Source: Gracilibacillus alcaliphilus | Lineage (GTDB): Bacteria > Bacillota > Bacilli > Bacillales > Amphibacillaceae | Reading direction: 5' to 3' | Assembly (NCBI RefSeq): GCF_016909015.1 | Contig: NZ_JAFBFA010000025.1 | Location: 13,578 to 77,577 of the forward strand | DNA: 64,000 nt | Shown: in pieces, positions 44,272 through 51,088 of the stretch | Position numbering within the stretch: the stretch's first letter is position 1 | How the letters are laid out: every line of letters starts with the position of its first letter | The notes under the pieces: generated by a model | Databases searched by the model: none | What the model was told of the DNA's origin: nothing | The model's input: the letters and a program-made list of their open reading frames with translations, nothing else | Translations under genes and position numbers: made by a program

Positions 44272-46068
44272 TTAAAAAGGTTGCATATAAAGCTGATACC
44301 AAACCATAAAGGTAAGAATCGTCCACAGTTCACGACTATAATCGTGTTTGTTTTGTACGTGTTTTTCAAGTAGTTTTTTTATCTGATGTTTATAAAAAAT
44401 TTCATCAGTTGGGCTATTATCAATTGTATATTTCGCCCATTCATACAGTTCTTCTTTCAACCAATGGCGAATAGGAACAGGAAATCCTAACTTTCTTCGA
44501 TCCTTTACCGAACTTGGAATAAGATCTTGCATAGCTTGTCTTAAAATGTATGTTGTGCCATGTGTTATCTTCATAGAGGTTGGGATTGTACGTGCGATGT
44601 CAAATAATTTTAAATCTAAAAATGGAACTCGTAATTCTAGGGAATGAGAACTCGTCATTCGATCTGCTACAGGTAAAATATCTCCACTTAGCCAAGTATG
44701 GATATCAATATATTGCATTTGAGTGGGTTCATCTAAATTGCGAATATTCTGAAATAATCGTTTGGTAATCTCTGTAAACTGTTGATTTGCGTCATAGTGT
44801 TTCAATAAGTCTTTTTTCATATTTTCATTGAAAATATATGCGTTTCCTACATAACGTTGTGATAACGGAGTTGTTCCGCGCCAAAGAAAACTTTTCCCTT
44901 TAATACTTTCTGGTAATATCAATGAAATCCGATTAATAATACATTTTAAAGGTCTAGGAATATAATTAAAAACCTTTAAAGACTCTGATTCCCGATAAAT
45001 ATTATAACCACCAAATAATTCATCGGCTCCTTCTCCTGATAAGACAACATCTACATGTTTTTTTGCTTCTCTAACTAAAAAGTAATTAGGAATAGCTGCA
45101 GGGTCGGCGATTGGTTCACCCATATACCAAATTATCTTAGGTAATTCTTGAATTACTTCTTCGGGAGTGATGATTTTTTGGATATTTTCGACTCCTAGTT
45201 CTTTAGCTGTATCTTTAGCCACATCACATTCATTATATCCTTGTCGTTTAAAACCAACGGTAAAAGTTTGAATGTTAGATTTGTATTGCTTGGCTAGAGC
45301 AACAAGACTAGTAGAATCAACTCCACCTGATAGATAAGCTCCTATGGATTGAGTCCCCTTCATATGGGCATAAATGCTTTCTTCCAATGTTTTGCGGGTT
45401 TGCTTAATAGTGCCATCTAGGGTTCTATTTTTATTTGGTTGAAAATTTAAGTGACAATATTCGTAAGTACGCAACTTTTTTCCAAAAGTTTTTATTAAAT
45501 AATGGCCAGGCTTTAATTTTTGAGTCCCTTTCATTAATCCCTCAACAGGAACATATTGAAAGGTAAGATAGTCTTGAAGTGATTTAATAGAAAGAGTTTC
45601 CGGTCCCGGACAACACAAATCACTTTGTTTCGTTGCAAAAGTTAAAATTCCATCAGTTTCTTTATAATAAAATGGCTTTATACCAAAAGGATCTCTGGCA
45701 ATAAATAAGCTCTTTTCCTCTTTATCCCAAATCAAAAGTGTGAACATACCTCGTAAATGCTTAACAATATTTTCCCGTTCTAAAATAAATAGATTTAAAA
45801 AGATCTCTGAAAACTCCTCAGCATATACACCTGATTCTAACAATTTTGCTTTCAGCTCTGGAACATTATAAATACTTTCAGTTAGAAATATAATGAAACG
45901 TTCATTTTTCAATATATTCACCTTACCTGAATGTTGGACTCTTATATATTTGTCAGTATAACTTTTTGGTATTTCATAGTTAATTTCTAACACGTTTTCT
46001 TTCGTATTAATATACTCATTAAAAATCCCCCCAAGAGAGTATCTTACTTGTCCAAAAAAATCAGTCAT
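44272..46068 (-). CDS. Asparagine synthetase-like protein lacking the N-terminal cysteine
   Basis: This 598-residue protein has an N-terminal Ntn-glutaminase-like domain and a C-terminal synthetase domain with the pyrophosphatase loop YLSGGVDSTSLVAL, LSGEGADELFGGY and LELRVPFLD. The start at ATG 46068 is firm (GGAGGAGAAAG before it) and gives MTDFFGQ, where true glutamine-dependent AsnB begins Met-Cys-Gly. The nucleophilic Cys1 is therefore missing, so it may use free ammonia or have another amide donor. The neighbouring vanRSY-like genes suggest a role in cell-wall amidation or antibiotic-peptide biology; this is inference. Confidence 0.8.
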   Translation of the reverse strand: MTDFFGQVRYSLGGIFNEYINTKENVLEINYEIPKSYTDKYIRVQHSGKVNILKNERFIIFLTESIYNVPELKAKLLESGVYAEEFSEIFLNLFILERENIVKHLRGMFTLLIWDKEEKSLFIARDPFGIKPFYYKETDGILTFATKQSDLCCPGPETLSIKSLQDYLTFQYVPVEGLMKGTQKLKPGHYLIKTFGKKLRTYEYCHLNFQPNKNRTLDGTIKQTRKTLEESIYAHMKGTQSIGAYLSGGVDSTSLVALAKQYKSNIQTFTVGFKRQGYNECDVAKDTAKELGVENIQKIITPEEVIQELPKIIWYMGEPIADPAAIPNYFLVREAKKHVDVVLSGEGADELFGGYNIYRESESLKVFNYIPRPLKCIINRISLILPESIKGKSFLWRGTTPLSQRYVGNAYIFNENMKKDLLKHYDANQQFTEITKRLFQNIRNLDEPTQMQYIDIHTWLSGDILPVADRMTSSHSLELRVPFLDLKLFDIARTIPTSMKITHGTTYILRQAMQDLIPSSVKDRRKLGFPVPIRHWLKEELYEWAKYTIDNSPTDEIFYKHQIKKLLEKHVQNKHDYSRELWTILTFMVWYQLYMQPF

Positions 46069-46475
46069 CTTTCTCCTCCATAATCTAGTTTCGTATTTAT
46101 ATTGAATTTTTCTTCTATCTTGCTATTTAAAGAAAGAGTAAATTAACCATGTTTCTCATTTATGTTCCATCTATCTCCCACGCCAAATGATACAAGTATA
46201 AGAATTGTCTGATTTTATTAATTTACCCAAATGCTAAAACCATTTTCGCATTACATCGTTCTCTCACTGATAAACTGTTGGTAAAATATAATCATTAAAT
46301 TAATATATTCTTTTTACCTAGGTTCATTGTTTCATATGTAATAATTCAATTACGAAAATTACGCATAAAAAAGCCACCTCTCCTTTTTGCGGTTCCCTCC
46401 TCTACCTCTTTCCTTGAAGTATGAGTGAAACAGTTTAAAAAATTAGTGGGTTAATTATTAAATTTCCCTTAAATT
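46069..46475. other. Intergenic, no feature recognised
   Basis: The stretch is AT-rich, with a GC-richer patch near 46375-46410. It should hold the promoter of the asparagine-synthetase-like gene. No ORF or hairpin that I would defend. Confidence 0.4.
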
Positions 46476-46772
46476 TTGTGCTTAAAAATGGTTGTTATAA
46501 GCAATCCGTTATTTTTTCTACGATCACCACAGATGGTTAGTACAAAACCTCCTGCTCGGTTACTTTATGAAGCAAAGGGTCCAGATAATGAGACCATTAC
46601 CTTCCAAGTTTATGGAGAATATGAAGAAGCACCTAAATTAAATGGAGATAATATTAGAGAAGAGAAGAGAATATATTACAAACTTATGTACAAATACATT
46701 TTAATCTCATTACCATTTCTAAAGAAACTAAATTTATCAATTCCAAAAGCGAGTTTGTTTAGGCTAAAATAA
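46476..46772 (+). CDS. Hypothetical fragment
   Basis: This 98-residue frame has a middle part (TKPPARLLYEAKGPDNETIT, FQVYGEYEEAPKLNGDNI) that looks like real protein, while both ends do not. No SD precedes it. It may be the remaining part of an element gene; family not recognised. Confidence 0.3.
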   Translation: MCLKMVVISNPLFFLRSPQMVSTKPPARLLYEAKGPDNETITFQVYGEYEEAPKLNGDNIREEKRIYYKLMYKYILISLPFLKKLNLSIPKASLFRLK

Positions 46773-47079
46773 CATTTAAGTTACTTGAGACTTTTTCGAT
46801 TTTTAAAGAGAACGCTTCTCCTTTTGGCAAAATATATAGTCCCAATTGTAATAAAAGAGAAAGATGAAATGGATCGTAGCTATCTGAACTATGTAAATAA
46901 AAACTTTTAATATTTTTTATAAATAATGCAGCAAATAGACCTTTTGTATTGGGACTAAGTATAAAGAGAGGTGAAAAGCTATTTTCTTCTGATGTCCATC
47001 TCAATTTTTCATCATCCTGCTTTGTGTATAGAAAAATCCACTTTTCATAAGTTGCTTTGTAAAAAAATAAGGGTTTCAT
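46759..47079 (-). CDS. Hypothetical protein
   Basis: This 106-residue frame (YKATYEKWIFLYTKQDDEK, FILSPNTKGLFAALFIKNI) is hydrophobic in parts. The start lies at the edge of the duplicated module and lacks a good SD. No domain recognised. Confidence 0.3.
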   Translation of the reverse strand: MKPLFFYKATYEKWIFLYTKQDDEKLRWTSEENSFSPLFILSPNTKGLFAALFIKNIKSFYLHSSDSYDPFHLSLLLQLGLYILPKGEAFSLKIEKVSSNLNVILA

Positions 47080-47260
47080 TTGGCATTTTATAAAAAACTT
47101 TGTTGAAGGTTATGAAGAGGGAAGTCATCGTCCACTTTGCAATATCCATATGACAGAGAAAAAAGACAAGATTTCAAGTGGCTCACTTCGAAATTACTTG
47201 CTGAAACAATGAAAGTGGTCGTTCTGCATGAAGGAATCTACTTAAAAACCCTTTCATTCA
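47074..47260 (+). pseudogene. Collapsed sigma/HTH relic of element C
   Basis: From TTTCATTTGGCATTTTATAA the sequence follows the leader of the sigma-like gene (TTGTTGAAGGTTATGAA), then a short piece of it (TTTCAAGTGGCT, AAATTACTTGCTGAA), and after a jump a piece of the Orf8-like gene (AATGAAAGTGGTCGTTCTGCAT). Several deletions fused both genes into about 190 bp without a useful frame. The RNA-like block right after it is intact, so it has outlived the two genes. Confidence 0.7.
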
Positions 47261-47276
47261 TCATAATTTATTCACT

Positions 47277-47570
47277 GACAAAGAAAGCACGGAAGATAAC
47301 GCTGTGCAGTATAGATCAAAAATCAGATAAGTCCTACTGATGGTGAGCTAATTGATTCATACGCCATGACTTTTAATAGAAACGAGCGAAAATCTATGAA
47401 TCTAATGTAATCGTGGTGGATTGCTGGCGATAACTCATCAGTTAGGATAATGATACTCCCCTACCGTCATGGTTCGAGCGTTAAAAGCGTCGCAAGCTAT
47501 GAGTAGGGCTGGAAGAAATACTTGCAGGGGTGAAATTCCCGTGGAGCTGTACCAACAGCCGTCTGATTTT
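47277..47570 (+). ncRNA. Candidate structured RNA, copy C
   Basis: This copy pairs AAAAATCAGA (47318-47327) with TCTGATTTT (47562-47570), ACTGATG (47337-47343) with CATCAGT (47436-47442) and GATTCATA (47354-47361) with TATGAATC (47395-47402). The 3' core from about 47450 is nearly identical to copies A and B, including the GGGG/TTCCC hairpin and GGCTG/CAGCC pairing. It is preserved although the upstream sigma/HTH genes have collapsed, which argues for its own function. It lies 80 bp before the DUF3173 gene. Confidence 0.7.
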
Positions 47571-47652
47571 CAAAGTTCGCTCTATCAAAAAACATCATGA
47601 AGCATGGTATAATAAATATATATTGTATTGGCTCGACCGAGAAAGGAGCAAT

Positions 47653-47907
47653 ATGATAGTAACTATAACCCGAAAGGACTTAATAGATTTAGGTTATGGT
47701 CCCTCTTTCTCCCGAGACATTATCCGTGAGGCTAAATGTCTTATGGTGCAGAAAGGCTATGGTTTCTACAACACGAAAAAGTTAGGTCGAGTGCCTGTAG
47801 AAGCCGTGGAAGAAATATTGGGAATAACGCTTAGTCAGACAGATTTATTAGAATCTTGTGGTTCCAGTGAGGCTGCTTTAATCAAGGAAAGGAAAAACAA
47901 TGATTAA
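47653..47907 (+). CDS. DUF3173 protein, putative excisionase of element C
   Basis: This 84-residue protein starts at ATG 47653 behind AAAGGAG. The core LGYGPSFSRDIIREAKCLM and VPVEAVEEILGI matches the copy at 38060, with a C-terminal extension of about 20 residues (DLLESCGSSEAALIKERK). It overlaps the integrase gene by eight bases, so the two are coupled. The proposed role is control of excision. Confidence 0.78.
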   Translation: MIVTITRKDLIDLGYGPSFSRDIIREAKCLMVQKGYGFYNTKKLGRVPVEAVEEILGITLSQTDLLESCGSSEAALIKERKNND

Positions 47908-49078
47908 AGTGAAGAAACACCCCAATGGAACATATCATTTTAGGGTAAGTTTAGGTTTTGATCCAGTCACAGGAAAAAGAATACAGAAAAGAATGAGTGG
48001 ATTTAAAACGAAAGCGGAAGCCGAAAATGCTTATGCTAAATTGATTTTAGATCATAGTGAAGGTGCTTATAATCCAAATAGTAGTATGACTTTTGAGAAG
48101 TTTACGAAGGAGTTTTTTGTACCTTGGTATAAGAACCAAGTGAAAGAAAGCACTTTTGAGAATAGGCAACACACAATAAATAAACACTTTGCTTATTTTT
48201 ATAACGTAAGTCTTTCAGATATCACACCATTAATCTTGCAAAGATGGCAATTAAACGCTACTGAAAAATACTCTAGTCAATACGTTCGAGGCATACAAGG
48301 TTTATTATCCTTAGCTTTTGATAGAGCGATTGTATTAGGTTTAATGAAAGAAAATCCATCAAAGATAATTGGAAATGTTAAAAAAGTTAAAGCCGAAATT
48401 GATTTTTGGACGAAGGAAGAATTTGAGGCTGTTATTTCCAAGATTTATCTAGGCGATTACTTTCAGCATTTTCAATTTATCATTATCTGGCTTTTATTCA
48501 TGACAGGTATGCGTATTGGTGAAGCCTCTGCCTTACAATGGGATGATATAGACTTTGAGGAAGGAACGCTAAACATTTCCAAAACTCTTTATTACAAGAA
48601 TGCTTCCAACTATCGTTTTACAGATCCTAAAACAAAAGCAAGCATTCGAGTTATTGCTTTAGATTCAGATACACTGAGCTTATTACGAGATTGGAAAGAG
48701 GCACAACAGAAGCAATGTAAAACCAATTTCATTTTATCGTATAATGGAATCCCAACTCAAAAATACACTGTTTCCCATTCTATTAAGCGCTTTGCCAAGG
48801 CTGCAAACATCCACAGGATCAAAATCCATGGATTAAGACACTCTCATGCTTCTTTGTTAATTAGCATGGGAGAAAATCCTTTAGTGATTAAAGACAGACT
48901 TGGACATGAGGATATACAAACGACTTTAGGTACCTATGGACACCTCTATCCAAATAGCAATTTTCAAGTTGCAGAAAGATTAAGTAATATTATTCAGCTA
49001 AAAACAAGTGATGATACACAAATTGAACATTACAGCAGTAATCAGTTTATGCAGACAAAATTTCAAAGTGTGCCATAA
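47900..49078 (+). CDS. int: Tyrosine recombinase (integrase) of element C
   Basis: This 392-residue integrase has an arm-binding N-terminus (PNGTYHFRVSLGFDPVTGKR), a core-binding domain and a catalytic domain with Arg in MTGMRIGEA, IHGLRHSHASLL and GHEDIQTTLGTYGHLY (nucleophile Tyr). The start ATG 47900 lies behind AAGGAAAGG. It stops 67 bases before the guaA stop codon on the opposite strand, so it is the element directly inserted in guaA. Confidence 0.9.
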   Translation: MIKVKKHPNGTYHFRVSLGFDPVTGKRIQKRMSGFKTKAEAENAYAKLILDHSEGAYNPNSSMTFEKFTKEFFVPWYKNQVKESTFENRQHTINKHFAYFYNVSLSDITPLILQRWQLNATEKYSSQYVRGIQGLLSLAFDRAIVLGLMKENPSKIIGNVKKVKAEIDFWTKEEFEAVISKIYLGDYFQHFQFIIIWLLFMTGMRIGEASALQWDDIDFEEGTLNISKTLYYKNASNYRFTDPKTKASIRVIALDSDTLSLLRDWKEAQQKQCKTNFILSYNGIPTQKYTVSHSIKRFAKAANIHRIKIHGLRHSHASLLISMGENPLVIKDRLGHEDIQTTLGTYGHLYPNSNFQVAERLSNIIQLKTSDDTQIEHYSSNQFMQTKFQSVP

Positions 49079-49090
49079 CTGTGCCATGAA
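49069..49090 (+). repeat. 11-bp tandem repeat at the right end of element C, possible arm site
   Basis: TGTGCCATAAC is followed directly by TGTGCCATGAA across the integrase stop codon. It matches the repeat near the left end (39658-39679). Confidence 0.55.
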
Positions 49091-49099
49091 GAATAAAAA

Positions 49100-49137
49100 A
49101 GCCCTGAAAACCATGTGTTACCAAGGCTTTTAGGGCT
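49100..49137 (+). terminator. Terminator after integrase C
   Basis: AGCCCTGAAAA pairs with CTTTTAGGGCT. On the minus strand it also lies just beyond guaA and may serve both genes. Confidence 0.6.
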
Positions 49138-49144
49138 CCTGTTA

Positions 49145-49156
49145 CTACTCCCACTC
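49145..49156. other. att site at the guaA 3' end
   Basis: CTACTCCCACTC encodes, on the minus strand, the last GuaA codons GAG TGG GAG and TAG. The near copy at 39552-39563 identifies the crossover region; exact core limits cannot be set from one junction. Confidence 0.7.
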
Positions 49157-50683
49157 GATCGTAGCTGGGGGCTTACTAGTCACATCATACAACACCCTGT
49201 TAATATGATCGACTTCATTTACCAATCGTGTTGATATCTTCTCTAATACATCCCATGGGATTCTGGCCCAGTCAGATGTCATGCCGTCGATAGACGTTAC
49301 GGCACGGATACCAATTGCATAGTCATAGGTACGGGCGTCACCCATTACCCCTACACTGCGGATATCTGGAAGCACGGTGAAGTATTGCCAGATATCACGG
49401 TCTAAGCCGGCTTTTTTGATTTCTTCGCGCAAAATTGCGTCTGATTCACGTACGATTTCTACCTTTTCAGGAGTGATCTCGCCTAAGACACGAATGCCAA
49501 GGCCTGGTCCTGGGAAGGGCTGGCGCCAGACAATTTCATCTGGAAGCCCCAATTCTGTACCAAGGGCACGTACTTCATCTTTGAATAATGTATTTAATGG
49601 CTCAATTAGTTTGAATTCCATATCTTCTGGTAGCCCGCCAACATTGTGGTGTGATTTGATTGTTTGGGCTGTTTCGGTACCACTTTCCACGATATCTGTA
49701 TAAAGTGTACCTTGTGCCAAAAAGTCCATATTCTCCAGTTTAGCTGCTTCATCATCGAAGACATAGATAAATTCATTACCAATAATCTTACGTTTCTTTT
49801 CAGGATCAGATACGCCTTCTAATTTTGATAAGAAGCGATCTGCAGCGTCCACTTTAATAATATTCATCTGGAATTGATCGCGGAAGGTGCGCATTACTGT
49901 TTCACCTTCGTCTTTTCTTAATAAACCATGATCCACAAAGATACAAGTTAATTGATCACCAATCGCACGATGGATCAAAGCTGCCACAACAGAGGAGTCC
50001 ACTCCGCCGCTTAAGGCACACAATACGTTCCGATCGCCAACTTGTTCACGGATCTTGTCTACTTCCATATCAATAAAGTTTGCCATTGTCCAATCGCCTT
50101 TACATTCACACGCTTGGAAGACAAATGTTTTTAATAAATCATTCCCATATTCTGTATTGCGAACTTCTGGGTGGAATTGAACACCATATAAACGCTTTTC
50201 GTGGTTGCTCATAGCTGCAACTGGTGTGGAAGAACTAGTTGCCTCAATATCAAAACCTTGTGGCGGCTCGATAATTTTATCGCTATGACTCATCCAAACG
50301 ACTTGCTCTGTTGGTGTACCATCAAAAAGAACTGCGCCTTCTTTGACATGAATATCTGCCTTTCCATATTCACGTTCATTCGCACGCTCTACTACACCAT
50401 CAAAATGGTGGGTCATTAACTGCATACCATAACAAATTCCTAGTACAGGAATGCCAAGATCAAAAATCCCCTCATCACAACGGAAACTATTTTCTCCATA
50501 GACACTGTGAGGGCCGCCTGACAGAATGATCCCTTTCGGATTCATTTCTTTGATCTCTTCTACTGTTAATCGATGGGAATGCAGCTCACTATATACGCCA
50601 AATTCACGAATTCTTCTTGTGATTAATTGGTTATATTGACTGCCAAAATCTAATACTAAAATTAATTCATTGTTTACGTCCAA
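49145..50683 (-). CDS. guaA: GMP synthase (glutamine-hydrolysing)
   Basis: It converts XMP to GMP with glutamine and ATP. The N-terminal class-I glutaminase has GICYGMQ (nucleophile Cys) and GVQFHPE; the ATP-pyrophosphatase domain has LSGGVDSSV, and the C-terminal dimerisation domain ends KPPATIEWE. TTG 50683 is nine bases after AAAGG and gives 512 residues, the family length; GTG 50692 lies inside the SD and would add three. The coding end is intact despite element insertion, because the element supplies identical terminal codons. It lies downstream of the transglutaminase operon, as in Bacillus. Confidence 0.95.
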   Translation of the reverse strand: MDVNNELILVLDFGSQYNQLITRRIREFGVYSELHSHRLTVEEIKEMNPKGIILSGGPHSVYGENSFRCDEGIFDLGIPVLGICYGMQLMTHHFDGVVERANEREYGKADIHVKEGAVLFDGTPTEQVVWMSHSDKIIEPPQGFDIEATSSSTPVAAMSNHEKRLYGVQFHPEVRNTEYGNDLLKTFVFQACECKGDWTMANFIDMEVDKIREQVGDRNVLCALSGGVDSSVVAALIHRAIGDQLTCIFVDHGLLRKDEGETVMRTFRDQFQMNIIKVDAADRFLSKLEGVSDPEKKRKIIGNEFIYVFDDEAAKLENMDFLAQGTLYTDIVESGTETAQTIKSHHNVGGLPEDMEFKLIEPLNTLFKDEVRALGTELGLPDEIVWRQPFPGPGLGIRVLGEITPEKVEIVRESDAILREEIKKAGLDRDIWQYFTVLPDIRSVGVMGDARTYDYAIGIRAVTSIDGMTSDWARIPWDVLEKISTRLVNEVDHINRVLYDVTSKPPATIEWE

Positions 50684-50776
50684 ATTTTCCACCCTTTCTG
50701 CTTCATAAACCGATATCTATTATATCATGTATTAGCGATATCCTCGCTTAAAAAATGAAATCGTCCTTTTTCTTAC

Positions 50777-50937
50777 AGGGATTTTTCAAAAACCCTAATA
50801 AAAAACCACAAAAATCTGTCTTTCCGCCTATAGTAAGCAGAAAGACAGATAGGCCCGAACAAGACCCCCTTCTCCATGATTTGAGCCCTAACGCTCAAAT
50901 CATGGAGAGTGTTTGGAATAGCCGTCATGGCTATTCC
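50777..50937. other. Series of hairpins between the transglutaminase gene and guaA
   Basis: Three strong inverted repeats follow each other: CTGTCTTTC/GAAAGACAG (50816-50847), a perfect 15-bp stem CTCCATGATTTGAGC with its complement (50872-50907), and GGAATAGCC/GGCTATTCC (50915-50937). A weaker one (AGGG/CCCT with A/T core) lies at 50777-50796. They may be terminators of the upstream operon, or a structured leader of guaA. The rest of 50684-51088 shows nothing else. Confidence 0.5.
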
Positions 50938-51088
50938 TTACCAAGGCCGCCATACATCCACCGCTCAATGATATAGGACACATCCACAGCCTTGATAAAT
51001 TGTGTGGTTACTTTTTTTACATCAATAACTAGCAACCACAAGCTTACTTTCTAATTTTTCTCTATTCTATCAATCGTTCGGGCACTGG

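Larger units (their letters stand above)
39552..49156 (+). mobile_element. Element C: oriT-bearing integrative element with van-like genes
   Basis: The 9.6-kb segment is bounded by two copies of the guaA 3' end. Near each end lies a TGTGCCAT tandem repeat with 11-bp period (39658-39679 and 49069-49090). It carries a Tn916/ICEBs1-like oriT, vanR-vanS-vanY-like genes, an asparagine-synthetase homologue, the RNA-like block, DUF3173 and integrase. It has no relaxase or channel genes, so it is an element that would rely on an ICE in trans for transfer. Confidence 0.72.

Noticed and set aside
50684..50760. Guanine riboswitch before guaA
   Set aside because: The conserved loop sequences of the purine aptamer are not visible in the leader.
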